Positions 1 through 8,587 of a DNA stretch of 64,000 bases are shown here, one piece after another. The stretch spans positions 124,001 to 188,000 of the forward strand of contig JAZSPB010000156.1 in the NCBI GenBank assembly GCA_045537235.1, written 5' to 3'. The notes under the pieces are model-generated. The model was given only the letters and a program-made list of their open reading frames with translations. It did not search any database and was not told the DNA's origin. Both the position numbers and the translations under genes were made by a program. The DNA is from RGIG8775 sp045537235. GTDB taxonomy: Bacteria; Bacillota; Clostridia; Oscillospirales; CAG-272. Within the stretch, counting starts at the first letter, position 1, and each line of letters begins with the position of its first letter.

Positions 1-497
1 TGTGCGGTGCCGCATCGATCATCCCACCGATCTGCCGAGAGAACCAAGTTGTCAGCTCCAGCGCCATACGGCAAAGGATCGCGGACGGTGAAATGCATCT
101 CGTTCCTGCGCTCCTCGGTCGTCCCTTTTGCCTTTATGCAGAAGTGCTCCACGGAAAAGCTTTAGGGCGCACCATCGGCATTCCCACCGTCAATCAATAT
201 TTCCCCGGAAATCTCGCCATTCCCAAATACGGCATCTACATTACGCAAACTGTTATCGACGGAACCGTCTATCCCTCTGTTTCCAATGTAGGGATTCGAC
301 CTACGGTAAATGACGGCTCGCAAATCAACTGCGAAACACACATCCTCGATTTTGACGGTGATCTTTACGGTCGTACCGTTGAGGTGCGTTTTCTCAAGCG
401 ACTTCGGGACGAAATGCGCTTTCACTCCATTGATGCCCTTCGAGCGCAGATCCACCGTGATATTTTGCAAACCAGAGAATACTATAAGGAGGCATGA
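1..497 (+). CDS. ribF: Bifunctional riboflavin kinase/FAD synthetase, C-terminal part
   Basis: Makes FMN and FAD from riboflavin in the cytoplasm. The window opens inside the gene; the reading frame is open from base 3. What remains is the end of the adenylyltransferase half (SSSAIRQRIADGE matches the family's ISSTxIRxxLxxG segment) followed by the whole riboflavin-kinase domain. That domain starts at LLGRPF and contains GKALGRTIGIPTVNQ (phosphate-binding and PTxN motif), then GIRPTV and the ETHILDFDGDLYG block that carries the catalytic Glu. The 3' end carries the ribosome binding site of the next gene, whose ATG lies 4 bases past the TGA, so the two are probably co-transcribed. The start lies outside the window. 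Confidence 0.93.
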   Translation, partial: CGAASIIPPICRENQVVSSSAIRQRIADGEMHLVPALLGRPFCLYAEVLHGKALGRTIGIPTVNQYFPGNLAIPKYGIYITQTVIDGTVYPSVSNVGIRPTVNDGSQINCETHILDFDGDLYGRTVEVRFLKRLRDEMRFHSIDALRAQIHRDILQTREYYKEA

Positions 498-501
498 TCT
501 T

Positions 502-1860
502 ATGAGCGTCAAGAAAAGCGTAAGAATTATGTCTCTTGTTCTCTTTCTCATAACCTTGATCTCAACGGCGCTCCCCGCCAACGCAGCATCGGCTTCACCG
601 CCGGAGGCCAAAAACGTAGATTCGGTATGCGTCATCAACACAGAACACAATGAGATCGTCATTGAAAAGGATATGAATAAAATCATATACCCCACCTCAA
701 CGGTAAAGCTGATGACCGCCCTCGTGGCTGCCGAACATTTTGCCGATGATCTGGAGGGCACGATCATTGTGACACAAAAGATGGTGGATTCCTCTTCCGC
801 TCGAAATTTTGAAGCGGGCGAATGGTTGAGCGTAACCGATCTTCTTCATGCAATGCTGGTCGGCGGCTACAATGATGCGGCTGTTATTTTGGCTTATGCT
901 ACTTCGGGCAGCATCGAAGCATTCTGCGCAAAAATGAATGAGAAGGCCAAAGCGATCGGCGCCATGAACACGCATTATACCAACCCCACAGGACTTCACG
1001 ATGATGCCATGGTGACCACAGCATACGATACGGCACTGATCGGTTGGGAGATCATGAAAAACGATTTTCTCCTCACCGTAACCAAAACCGTAAAATACAC
1101 CATCCCCCTAACCTTTAAGCACGGCGAACGTACCATCTACAACCGCAACACTCTGATCACAACCAACTTGACAGAAGAATATTACTATTCTTATGCCGAG
1201 GGAATGAATTCGGGCGGTACCGATGAAGGTGGTGATTGTGTGGTAACAGCCGGACGGTTGGATGGATTATCCTACGTTTGCGTTGTTATGGGAGGTCGTC
1301 AAACCTCGGAGGATGATAAAGCCAACCATGCTTGCGCGGCGGCTAAAGAGTTGCTTCGATACTCCCTTATCAGTTACGAGGTGAAGACCCTCTTCTCTGC
1401 CAAAGAAACGGTCGGCACCATTCCCGTTCGGTTTTCCGCAACCGAGGAATCGGTGAGTGTCAAAGCGTTACGCGACCTTTCTTCCCTTCTTTACATAGGA
1501 GTCGATCTTGAAAAAGAAGTAGAGATCCAAATCGAAATTCTTCCCGAGTTACTGGAGGCTCCCATAAAAGAGGGAGAGGTTGTCGGCTCGGTCAAGGCGA
1601 TCTACAAAGGCGAGATTCTTGACAGCACCGATCTTATCACTGCAAAGTCTATCGATTCTCATGGCTTTCTCGTTTTTATGTACGATCTCAAAAACACTAC
1701 CCGGCATCCCGCCTTCATCATCTCTGCGGCGGTTATTGTGTTTGCTGTTCTCTTCTTTTTGATCCGCAAACTCGTACGCAGTAAAAAGAAGGATATTCAC
1801 AAACGGAATCGGTACATGGATACCTTCGATGATTACGACACCTTTGACCCATCCGAATAA
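502..1860 (+). CDS. D-alanyl-D-alanine carboxypeptidase family (DacF-like) with altered active-site motifs
   Basis: A penicillin-binding-protein-type serine peptidase that would trim the stem peptide of peptidoglycan outside the membrane. The ATG at 502 was chosen because AAGGAGG lies 9 bases upstream; the open frame extends further 5' without such a site. 452 residues: signal peptide 1-28 (cleavage near PANAAS), peptidase S11 domain about 35-270, a PBP5-like C-terminal beta domain, one membrane helix near 420-440 and a basic tail. The nucleophile motif STVK is intact (S66, K69). The second motif, normally SxN, reads GYN (122-124). The third, normally KTG, reads NSG (236-238). The fold assignment is firm; activity is uncertain. 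It follows ribF closely and precedes a HAD phosphatase gene. Confidence 0.87.
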   Translation: MSVKKSVRIMSLVLFLITLISTALPANAASASPPEAKNVDSVCVINTEHNEIVIEKDMNKIIYPTSTVKLMTALVAAEHFADDLEGTIIVTQKMVDSSSARNFEAGEWLSVTDLLHAMLVGGYNDAAVILAYATSGSIEAFCAKMNEKAKAIGAMNTHYTNPTGLHDDAMVTTAYDTALIGWEIMKNDFLLTVTKTVKYTIPLTFKHGERTIYNRNTLITTNLTEEYYYSYAEGMNSGGTDEGGDCVVTAGRLDGLSYVCVVMGGRQTSEDDKANHACAAAKELLRYSLISYEVKTLFSAKETVGTIPVRFSATEESVSVKALRDLSSLLYIGVDLEKEVEIQIEILPELLEAPIKEGEVVGSVKAIYKGEILDSTDLITAKSIDSHGFLVFMYDLKNTTRHPAFIISAAVIVFAVLFFLIRKLVRSKKKDIHKRNRYMDTFDDYDTFDPSE

Positions 1861-1893
1861 TCTATCATTGATATACAACGAAAGGACAACAAT

Positions 1894-2685
1894 ATGACTG
1901 CAAAATACCCCGAACTTATGGCAAAAAAGGCCTTCATCTGCGACATGGACGGTGTGATCTATCACGGCAACAATTTGCTTCCCACGGTTCCCAAGTTTGT
2001 AGAATGGCTGAACGAAAACAATAAACAATTCCTGTTTCTGACCAACAGCTCCGAGCGCTCTCCTCGTGAATTGGCGCAAAAGCTCGCGCGCATGGGATTG
2101 GAGGTGGGCGAGGAGCATTTCTATACCAGCGCTCTTGCTACCGCGTCTTTCCTCGCCAGCCAAAAACCGGGTGGCTCGGTATATGTGATCGGAGAACCGG
2201 GACTGATGAATGCCCTTTATGAAGCCGGCTTTTCCATGAATGACTACGATCCCGACTACGTAGTGTTCGGTGAGACTCGTGCACTCAGCTATGAGAAGAT
2301 CCGTCACGCCGTTCGCCTGGTTCAGAAAGGTGCCAAATTGATCGGTACCAATTCCGACCTGACCGGTCCCGACGAAAGCGGAATCGTCCCCGCCTGCCGC
2401 GCCCTCATCGCCCCCATCGAAATGACCACAGGCAAAAAGGCATACTTTATCGGAAAGCCCAATCCGCTCATGATGCGCCATGCGCTCAAACGACTTCAAT
2501 GCAGCAAAGTAGATACCGCGCTCATCGGTGACCGCATGGATACCGATATTATCGCGGGTATCGAAAGCGAGATCGACACCGTTTTGGTTCTCTCGGGTGT
2601 CAGCAACCGAGAGACGATCGACCAATTCCCCTACCGCCCCAAGTTTGTTCTTGAAAACGTTGGCGAGATTGTGGCGGAAATATAA
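1894..2685 (+). CDS. HAD-superfamily phosphatase, NagD/AraL-like (subfamily IIA)
   Basis: A cytoplasmic phosphatase of unknown substrate, probably a sugar phosphate or other small phosphoester. 263 residues. Motif I is DMDGVIYHG (nucleophile D16, acid D18), motif II is LTNSS (T50), a Lys lies in GKPNP, and the Mg-binding motif IV is GDRMDTDI (D213, D218). The C2-type cap between motifs II and III and the length match NagD-like proteins. The start has AAAGGA about 12 bases upstream. It is the last gene of the ribF group and is followed by a strong terminator. Confidence 0.9.
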   Translation: MTAKYPELMAKKAFICDMDGVIYHGNNLLPTVPKFVEWLNENNKQFLFLTNSSERSPRELAQKLARMGLEVGEEHFYTSALATASFLASQKPGGSVYVIGEPGLMNALYEAGFSMNDYDPDYVVFGETRALSYEKIRHAVRLVQKGAKLIGTNSDLTGPDESGIVPACRALIAPIEMTTGKKAYFIGKPNPLMMRHALKRLQCSKVDTALIGDRMDTDIIAGIESEIDTVLVLSGVSNRETIDQFPYRPKFVLENVGEIVAEI

Positions 2686-2728
2686 CGATCCTCATCTTCA
2701 ATCGATTGCATAAAACCAAACACAATTC

Positions 2729-2765
2729 AGCGCACCTGCGAAAAACCGGTGCGCTTTTCTTTTTC
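2729..2765 (+). terminator. Rho-independent terminator after the ribF-dac-HAD group
   Basis: An 8-bp perfect stem, AGCGCACC (2729-2736) with GGTGCGCT (2748-2755), is followed by a T-rich run. It sits 44 bases after the HAD stop. Confidence 0.85.
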
Positions 2766-2810
2766 ACCGATTGTACCAACCGTTAATAAAAATACGCACC
2801 AAAAGGGCAG

Positions 2811-2858
2811 AAAAAAGATGTGCACCTCAAAAGTCCGATGCTTTCGGAGGTGCACATC
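2811..2858 (-). terminator. Rho-independent terminator of the YwaF-like gene
   Basis: A 12-bp perfect inverted repeat (2817-2828 with 2847-2858; arm GATGTGCACCTC) is followed on the minus strand by six U residues (2816-2811). It lies just past the stop at 2895. Confidence 0.88.
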
Positions 2859-2894
2859 ATATTCGGTTTCTGCCTTTTTCTTTTTATCCAAAAA

Positions 2895-3635
2895 TTATTT
2901 CGCACTTCTCTTTTGACGGAAAAACGCTACCCACTGTTTGATATAGATCAATGTCAAGTACACAACAACGATGGGAATTGCCAAAAACATATACCAGTAC
3001 GAGAACGGAAGGATGTTATAAAACACTTGCAACAATGGGTTTTCGGGTTGCAATGAATACATATAATTCACGGTAATAACATTTCCGGCATAGTCCAAAC
3101 AGTTGTTAGCCACGGTGTATGCATTGACGCCGAGATTGATAAAATGGACTGCGGTATACGCGAGAACAGTGATCACAACCGTGGACAAAATGCAACGAAG
3201 TTCTTTTTTCACGAGTTTGAGTTTGAACATCAAAATCGGAATTCCCAACTCCAGTACATGGGGGAAATAGTAGAAAGCAAAGGTGGGGCTGAAGATTTCG
3301 AAATTGGCTTGTGCCGTATTTACCACCAATGCAAACAAGGCGCCCAATGCCCAAAACAAAAGCAAATTGTTCAGCACTTTATTGCGAGTAAACACAGCAA
3401 ACGGAAGCACCATTGCGTTCAGCGAGCAAAGATGAAAAGGAAGATATTCAAGGGGAGAGCCCCATGTTACCAAGTTAAAAATCATCGCGGCGAAGCCGGA
3501 AAATGACAAGATCCCCAGCACGAAGACCTGCACTTTTTGAGAGCGTTTTTTCAAAACAAAATACAAACCGACGATCATCAACACCGCCAAAAGCAATGAC
3601 AGAAGATGAATGTGACCAAAAGAGCCCCAGGCCAT
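2895..3635 (-). CDS. YwaF/TP0381-family integral membrane protein
   Basis: A polytopic membrane protein of unknown function, 246 residues with about six to seven hydrophobic helices. The family-typical LPFHLCSLN segment follows the second helix, and HVLELGIPIL and WYMF-rich helices follow. ATG 3635 was chosen over the upstream in-frame ATG at 3704 because GGAGG (3642-3646) lies 6 bases before it. It stands alone, ends at its own terminator, and is downstream of sigG on the same strand. The family name rests on overall resemblance and the HLC motif; no biochemical role is inferred. Confidence 0.8.
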   Translation of the reverse strand: MAWGSFGHIHLLSLLLAVLMIVGLYFVLKKRSQKVQVFVLGILSFSGFAAMIFNLVTWGSPLEYLPFHLCSLNAMVLPFAVFTRNKVLNNLLLFWALGALFALVVNTAQANFEIFSPTFAFYYFPHVLELGIPILMFKLKLVKKELRCILSTVVITVLAYTAVHFINLGVNAYTVANNCLDYAGNVITVNYMYSLQPENPLLQVFYNILPFSYWYMFLAIPIVVVYLTLIYIKQWVAFFRQKRSAK

Positions 3636-3768
3636 AATAAACCTCCAAAGTAAATTTTCGCGGTTCTCCTTAATTTTTCGGATACAAGGAAGAACAAAAA
3701 TCAAGGCTTCTTTTTTTGCAAAGTTTCTTGATTATAACATTTATCGACATCTTTGTCAAGCCTTTTTT

Positions 3769-3803
3769 CAAAATAAAAAAAGAAACCGACAAAAGCCGAT
3801 TTC
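3769..3803 (-). terminator. Terminator of sigG
   Basis: On the minus strand a 9-bp stem with two G-U pairs (3795-3803 with 3782-3790, tetraloop UUUU) is followed by a U-rich run (3781-3769), 12 bases after the sigG stop. Confidence 0.82.
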
Positions 3804-3814
3804 TTGATTACTTG

Positions 3815-4588
3815 TCATATTTGTTTTCTCATCCGCTCCAATGCCCCTTTTTCGAGACGGGAAACCTGTGCTTGGGATATACCAATCTCCTCCGCGATCT
3901 CAACCTGCGTTTTGTTTTTGTAAAAACGAAGATTGATAATGGTACGCTCGCGCTCGGAGAGGGTCTTCATAGCTTCGCGAAGCGCGATGCTCTCCAGCCA
4001 AGTGTCGCCGCTGTTATCGGTGTCGCAAAGCTGATCCATCACATACAGCGAGTCTCCGTTTTCACTGTAAACCGGCTCATAAAGAGAGATAGGCTCGACG
4101 ATCGCCTCCATGGCACGGTAGACATTTTCTCGCGTTTCCCCGATCTTCGCGGCGATCTCGTCGGTTGTCGGCTCTCGCTGATTGATACGAATGAGTTCTT
4201 CCCTCGCCTGCAAGGAACGGTATGCCAGATCACGCACCGAACGGCTGATGCGAATGGAATTGTTGTCCCGAAGGTAGCGGCGAATCTCTCCAATGATCAT
4301 GGGGACGGCATAAGTGGAAAATTTCACATCCAGATCGATATTGAAATTGTCAACAGCCTTGACAAGACCGATGCAGCCAACCTGAAACAGATCGTCAAGA
4401 TTCTCATTCCGATTGGTAAACCGCTGAATGATGCTCAACACAAGCCGAAGATTGCCGTAGATCAGCTTTTGCCGCGCCTCCTCGTCCCCTGCTTTGCTCT
4501 TGACCAGCAGATCGCGCTTTTCTTCATCAGTAAGGGTCTGCAATTTTGAGGTATTGACTCCGCATATTTCAACTTTATTATAATACAT
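3815..4588 (-). CDS. sigG: RNA polymerase forespore sigma factor SigG
   Basis: Directs late forespore gene expression during endospore formation. 257 residues. The N-terminal NKVEICGVNTSKL is the hallmark of SigG. It is followed by region 2 (NLRLVLSIIQRF, DDLFQVGCIGLVKAVDNF, KFSTYAVPMIIGEIRRYLRD), region 3 and region 4 with the helix-turn-helix TQVEIAEEIGISQAQVSRLE. The ATG has AGGAG 7-8 bases upstream. No spoIIG (SigE) gene is adjacent on either side, unlike many relatives. Upstream on the minus strand GAATA (4648-4644), 18 bases, then CAATACT (4625-4619) is a partial match to a SigG/SigF promoter and could mean autoregulation, but this is weak. This gene is the best evidence that the organism belongs to a spore-forming lineage. 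Confidence 0.96.
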   Translation of the reverse strand: MYYNKVEICGVNTSKLQTLTDEEKRDLLVKSKAGDEEARQKLIYGNLRLVLSIIQRFTNRNENLDDLFQVGCIGLVKAVDNFNIDLDVKFSTYAVPMIIGEIRRYLRDNNSIRISRSVRDLAYRSLQAREELIRINQREPTTDEIAAKIGETRENVYRAMEAIVEPISLYEPVYSENGDSLYVMDQLCDTDNSGDTWLESIALREAMKTLSERERTIINLRFYKNKTQVEIAEEIGISQAQVSRLEKGALERMRKQI

Positions 4589-4723
4589 CCGTTTTCTCCT
4601 GTTATTGCTTACAACAGAAGTATTGACGGATTCGCGGCTGTCATATTCATCAAAGCTCGGATGTAAAAACTTTACAAAAACGGTAGTTCAGACTCCCGCA
4701 AAAAATCGTTGCCGCCTTCCCTC

Positions 4724-4766
4724 AAAAAAGCAGATAGATCCCTACCAAAGAACCTATCTGCTTTTT
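4724..4766 (-). terminator. Terminator of nrdR
   Basis: Stem GCAGATAG (4730-4737) with CTATCTGC (4754-4761), A-run on one side and T-run on the other, so it could work in both directions. It lies 36 bases after the nrdR stop. Confidence 0.8.
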
Positions 4767-4801
4767 CTATACATTTTATGCACTACACAAAATACGGAAA
4801 T

Positions 4802-5254
4802 TTAATCGTTTCTCTCTTCCTTGAGCTCCTTCAATTCCGCGAAGAAGGTATCGATATCTTGGAACTCGCGATAAACCGAAGCAAAACGAACATATGCGAC
4901 TTTGTCTACCGCTTTGAGGCGGCGCATGACCATTTCACCAAGCTCACGCGACGGAATCTCTTGATTTAGAGAATTCAACAACTCGGCCTCAATATCCGAA
5001 ACGATATCCTCTGCGTTCACAGGACGCTTCTGACACGCCTTGAGAAGCCCCGATAACAATTTAGAACGGTCGAACAGCTCTTTGCTTCCGTCCTTTTTGA
5101 CCACGATAGGCTGGATCGCCTCTATAATTTCAAAGGTGGTAAACCTTTTCTGACACGCAAGACATTCCCGTCTGCGTCTGATACTTGCTAAATCCTGAGT
5201 AGGTCTGGAATCCACAACCTTGCTGTCAGGATATCCGCACACTGGACATTTCAT
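4802..5254 (-). CDS. nrdR: Transcriptional repressor NrdR
   Basis: Represses ribonucleotide reductase genes by sensing ATP/dATP and binding NrdR boxes. 150 residues, the usual length. N-terminal zinc ribbon: C3 and C6 in MKCPVCGYPDSKVVDSR, then C31 and C34 in RRRRECLACQKRF. The ATP-cone follows (VVKKDGSKELFDRSKLLSGLLKAC). ATG 5254 begins the conserved MKCPxC start; a longer in-frame start at 5341 lies upstream of the promoter and is rejected. The ribosome binding site is weak (AAAGG). It has its own consensus promoter at 5298-5326. No reductase gene is in the window. Confidence 0.95.
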   Translation of the reverse strand: MKCPVCGYPDSKVVDSRPTQDLASIRRRRECLACQKRFTTFEIIEAIQPIVVKKDGSKELFDRSKLLSGLLKACQKRPVNAEDIVSDIEAELLNSLNQEIPSRELGEMVMRRLKAVDKVAYVRFASVYREFQDIDTFFAELKELKEERND

Positions 5255-5297
5255 AAACCTTTCGCCCTTTGGCTCCCCTTTCCGATTGCTGTTACCT

Positions 5298-5326
5298 ATT
5301 ATAGCAGAAACCGAAAGATTTGTAAA
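5298..5326 (-). promoter_or_regulatory. SigA promoter of nrdR
   Basis: On the minus strand TTTACA (5326-5321), a 17-base spacer, then a perfect TATAAT (5303-5298). It lies about 44 bases before the nrdR start. Confidence 0.82.
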
Positions 5327-5352
5327 GGGTTTTTTATACATTTTTTGAGATT

Positions 5353-5652
5353 TTATGCACTTTCGTCATTCCTGTTTTTCATCTCCTGCCAATAATCTTC
5401 CACGATCTCGGAAAGTGAATATGGAAACACTTCTCCTTCTACGATCTTTCTGAAAAAGGCCACGGCCGAAAAGAGGTCATTGCCGAGAAAACAGCTCTCT
5501 CTTTCAGCACCTTTGGCAATGGCGGCGGCATACTGCTTCTGCCCCTCATGATTCCGAACAAGAAGTGAATATACTACCATTTCTCCCAAAAGCATTTTCT
5601 CCGAGCGTCCGATTTCCGTCATCTTTCCTTCATTCTGATTTGCAAAGTCCAT
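5353..5652 (-). CDS. Small conserved-looking protein of unknown function upstream of nrdR
   Basis: 99 residues, acidic, no signal peptide or membrane helix. I do not recognise it securely; it resembles short clostridial proteins of the DUF6514 type (pattern RSEKMLLGEMVVYSLLVRN, then a Phe-rich segment NDLFSAVAFFRKIVEGEVFPYSLSEIVEDY), a guess from memory. ATG 5652 has AAGGA 8 bases upstream; the longer open frame to 5736 lacks a site and would cross a TATAAT-like promoter element at about 5711-5716. It precedes nrdR by 98 bases on the same strand, but nrdR has its own promoter. Confidence 0.6.
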   Translation of the reverse strand: MDFANQNEGKMTEIGRSEKMLLGEMVVYSLLVRNHEGQKQYAAAIAKGAERESCFLGNDLFSAVAFFRKIVEGEVFPYSLSEIVEDYWQEMKNRNDESA

Positions 5653-5816
5653 TTCGCAATTCCTTTCTGTCGTACTGATACAATTGAAACGCGGTTCCCC
5701 TCCATTATAACACAAGGGTATTAAAAATTCGCGCACTTTTTGTCGAGTCGAAAAACTCCCAAATTCTCCTTGTTTTTTCCAATTTTGTTATTTTTTGTTT
5801 TGGGAAATATTACTCG

Positions 5817-5846
5817 TAGACAGAGACACACATCCTATGATATTAT
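5817..5846 (+). promoter_or_regulatory. Probable SigA promoter of the small membrane protein
   Basis: TAGACA (5817-5822), an 18-base spacer, then TATTAT (5841-5846), ahead of a strong Shine-Dalgarno at 5862-5871. Confidence 0.5.
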
Positions 5847-5878
5847 ATTAGTAGATACGCAAGAAAGGAGATTTCACA

Positions 5879-6136
5879 TTGAAAAAAGTCATCCGTTTTT
5901 TGAATCGACCGATTTCCCGCCAAGCCTTCCTCGTTTTTGCCATTGGCTCCCTTGTAGTGCTTTTCCAGTTGGGATACATAACGTGGGATATTCTTTACGG
6001 AAATCACACACATATGCTGTACACCTTGGCACTCTACCGCAAATGCCTTTCACAAATCTTGTTGGAGGTTGTAATTCTCTTGGTCGGTTCCTTTCTCTTT
6101 GATATAACCGTTCGAGAATGCACGGGAATTCAATAG
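5879..6136 (+). CDS. Small two-helix membrane protein with TTG start
   Basis: 85 residues, family not recognised. The start codon is TTG, chosen because AGAAAGGAGA (5862-5871) lies 8 bases upstream and a promoter-like pair precedes it. Two hydrophobic segments (about 15-35 and 58-76) flank a short polar loop containing NHTHM; the N-terminus is basic (MKKVIRFLNRP), so the N-in topology is likely. It ends in TAG only 2 bases from the stop of the convergent SLH-protein gene. Coding status rests on the translation signals and the membrane pattern, so confidence is moderate. Confidence 0.55.
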   Translation: MKKVIRFLNRPISRQAFLVFAIGSLVVLFQLGYITWDILYGNHTHMLYTLALYRKCLSQILLEVVILLVGSFLFDITVRECTGIQ

Positions 6137-6138
6137 AA

Positions 6139-7434
6139 TCAACCGCGAGTCAGAGCCAGTCGGTAAAGCATTTCCGCACATTGCGCTTTGGATACCACGG
6201 AATCGGCGGATACATAGCCACCGCTATAGGTCATGATTCCCGAAGATGTCAGCGCATACACCGCATCCTTTGCCCACGCGGGAACCGTTCCCAAATCCAA
6301 AAACAAAGGCTTGATCACAGGAACGGCAAAGGAGGTCATATTTTGCAAGATCGTGGCCGCTTCGGCACGGGTGATCCCGTCATTGGGAGCGAAGACCAAT
6401 TGTCCGTCCCCATTGATCTTTCCGCAAATGTACCCCAGTTTTTGAGCGGCATTGACATACCCTCTGTGCTCATCGGAAATATCTTCGTCATCGGAAAACA
6501 CCGACTTCTCCTCTCCGGAAAGATGATCGATCCCCAGCGTCTTCATGGCCATAACAAGAAACTCGGCACGCGTGACCCGGGCTTCGGGATTAAAATAATA
6601 CTGCCCGTCAAGCGCAGAAGATGCGATAATTCCCTGCTCGGTAAGCGAAATAGCAGCCACATGGGAGGCATGATCTTCAAGATCGCGATAAACCAACGCG
6701 TTGCTTTGCTGTGTCACATTTAAACACACCTCTGCGGAGGAAGAATAGCTGCCGTACCGATCAACAACAACATACCGAAAGCTGTCATTTCCCGTATAAC
6801 CCGCGTCGGGGATATACTTATAGTCACCGGAATTGCTGTCGGTCACGATCAAAAGACCATGCTCGGGATAGTCAACGATCTCAAATACCAGTTGGTCACC
6901 GTCCGGATCATAGGCATCCATTTTGCCGTAGACCGTAATATCCCGATAGGTACCGACTGTGAGAGAAAGATCGTCAGCGACAGAAACGGTCGGGCGCAAA
7001 TTTTCATACTCCAACCGATACAATGAGCAAGGGATATCGTAGGTGCCGAGATTGGTGGAAAAGCAAAATGAAGTATCTCGAACCTCTTCGTTCATGAAAA
7101 CAAATTTCATATAGGAAATATTGGCGCGGGATATGACCTGCCCCTCGCGCACCTCACTGTCTCCCAAATACAAGATTCCGTCGGAGCGTTCCGGCAAAGA
7201 CGTAACCTTGATCGACGAAATTCGGGATAGGTTGAGGGCTTTTTCGAAATCATTGGCTTCAAAACCGATCTCCCGACCGTCACTTTCCGACATCGCCACC
7301 GTACATTGCTCCGCTAAAATCTCAAGGGCCGGAGAAACCGAAGCGTCATTTTCTGCCGCAGCGGGATAGACCAAAAGCATCCCCCAAGCAGCCAGGACCG
7401 TGATCAGATATACCATCCATTTTCCAAATACCAT
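6139..7434 (-). CDS. Secreted S-layer-homology protein with a cadherin-like domain
   Basis: A cell-surface protein, 431 residues. Signal peptide 1-27 (MVFGKWMVYLITVLAAW, cleavage near PAAAEN), a novel N-terminal region to about 140, then a cadherin/VCBS-like beta domain (about 145-240) with the calcium-site signature AYDPDGDQL and GNDSFRYVVVDRYG. Three C-terminal SLH repeats follow (about 255-431: YFNPEARVTRAEFLVMAMK, APNDGITRAEAATILQ, VSKAQCAEMLYRLAL); these normally anchor proteins to pyruvylated secondary wall polymer. ATG 7434 was chosen because AAAAAGGAG lies 8 bases upstream; the GTG at 7443 overlaps that site. The third SLH repeat is the most diverged. Ligand or enzymatic role unknown. 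Confidence 0.85.
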   Translation of the reverse strand: MVFGKWMVYLITVLAAWGMLLVYPAAAENDASVSPALEILAEQCTVAMSESDGREIGFEANDFEKALNLSRISSIKVTSLPERSDGILYLGDSEVREGQVISRANISYMKFVFMNEEVRDTSFCFSTNLGTYDIPCSLYRLEYENLRPTVSVADDLSLTVGTYRDITVYGKMDAYDPDGDQLVFEIVDYPEHGLLIVTDSNSGDYKYIPDAGYTGNDSFRYVVVDRYGSYSSSAEVCLNVTQQSNALVYRDLEDHASHVAAISLTEQGIIASSALDGQYYFNPEARVTRAEFLVMAMKTLGIDHLSGEEKSVFSDDEDISDEHRGYVNAAQKLGYICGKINGDGQLVFAPNDGITRAEAATILQNMTSFAVPVIKPLFLDLGTVPAWAKDAVYALTSSGIMTYSGGYVSADSVVSKAQCAEMLYRLALTRG

Positions 7435-7553
7435 AATTCTCACTCCTTTTTCAAACTCGTTGAAATCTTGTTACCATTATATCGTCTTTGGTGTCAATAT
7501 ATGACTTGCGAGGGTATTTCACAAAAAAGATACAAGCGATATTCTTTTCCTTC

Positions 7554-7582
7554 TTGATTCGACATGAAAAATGTGGTAAAAT
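7554..7582 (+). promoter_or_regulatory. SigA promoter of the pseudouridine synthase operon
   Basis: TTGATT (7554-7559), a 17-base spacer, then TAAAAT (7577-7582), 45 bases before the start codon. Confidence 0.65.
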
Positions 7583-7627
7583 AATAAAAGATTTCTAAAA
7601 AAGCAAGTACAAAAAGGGGTGTTTTTT

Positions 7628-8587
7628 ATGAAGATCGAGATCGATCACGCAAAAAGCGGAAAGTGCGTTTTGGATATCCTTCGCGGAGAACTGAATTTTT
7701 CCTCTTCCGTCATCACCTTTTTGAAAAAGCGAAGCGACGGCATTCTTGTCAATGGTGAGCACGCAACGGTGCGAAAAAAGCTGTGCTTGGGAGATGTGCT
7801 TTGTTTGAACTATCAAGATACCGAATCCGACGAGAATAATACCATCGTCCCCGTTAACTTGCCGGTTGAAATACTTTACAAAGATAGGGACATAATAGTG
7901 GTAAACAAGCCCCCGCATATGCCCACTCATCCTTCTCATGATCACCAACGCGATACCTTGGCCAATGCTTTGGCATATTATTTTCAAGATTTGAAAACAC
8001 CCTTTGTTTTTCGTGCCATCAACCGTCTGGATGCTCAAACCAGCGGTATTGTTTTGTTGGCACGCAACAAGGTTGCGGCGCAGCATCTTTCCGATGACAT
8101 GACCCGCGGCCATATACATAAGCAATATTTTACTGTCCTGCACGGAAGACCCGATCCCGAAGAAGGAAAAATAGAGGCACCTATTTGTCGTGCCGAGGAC
8201 AGTAAGATCAAGCGCGTGGTAAGAGAAGACGGCGCCCGAGCTCTCACCCGCTATCGAACCCTTGTCGCCAATGAAATGTACTCCGCCGTCATCGCAGCAC
8301 CCATCACGGGGCGTACACATCAGCTACGCGTACATTTTTCCCACATAGGACACTGTATCTGCGGAGACACCCTTTACGGTTATCCGTGTCAGTATATCAA
8401 CCGCCAAGCATTGCACGCAGTGTGGTTGGAATTTCCGCATCCATCCGACGGCAGGATCATGCAAATAACCGCCCCCTTGCCAAACGATATTCAAATGCTT
8501 TGTGAAAACGTGTTCTCTTCGCACCTGCTCCAAACACTCCATGCTCAAAAAAGTTTATTTAAAAAGGAGGACGATTATGATAACTGA
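7628..8587 (+). CDS. RluA/RluD-family pseudouridine synthase
   Basis: Converts uridine to pseudouridine in rRNA or tRNA; the exact target position cannot be read from sequence. 319 residues. An S4-like N-terminal region (FLKKRSDGILVNGEHATVRKKL) is followed by the catalytic domain with INRLDAQTSGIVLLAR, whose D135 is the invariant nucleophile; the usual His before it (HRLD) is Asn here. GRTHQLRVHFSHIGHCICGDTLYG is the conserved C-terminal signature. ATG 7628 has AAAGGGG 8 bases upstream, preferred over GTG 7619. Its last 11 bases overlap the next gene, indicating translational coupling. Confidence 0.92.
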   Translation: MKIEIDHAKSGKCVLDILRGELNFSSSVITFLKKRSDGILVNGEHATVRKKLCLGDVLCLNYQDTESDENNTIVPVNLPVEILYKDRDIIVVNKPPHMPTHPSHDHQRDTLANALAYYFQDLKTPFVFRAINRLDAQTSGIVLLARNKVAAQHLSDDMTRGHIHKQYFTVLHGRPDPEEGKIEAPICRAEDSKIKRVVREDGARALTRYRTLVANEMYSAVIAAPITGRTHQLRVHFSHIGHCICGDTLYGYPCQYINRQALHAVWLEFPHPSDGRIMQITAPLPNDIQMLCENVFSSHLLQTLHAQKSLFKKEDDYDN

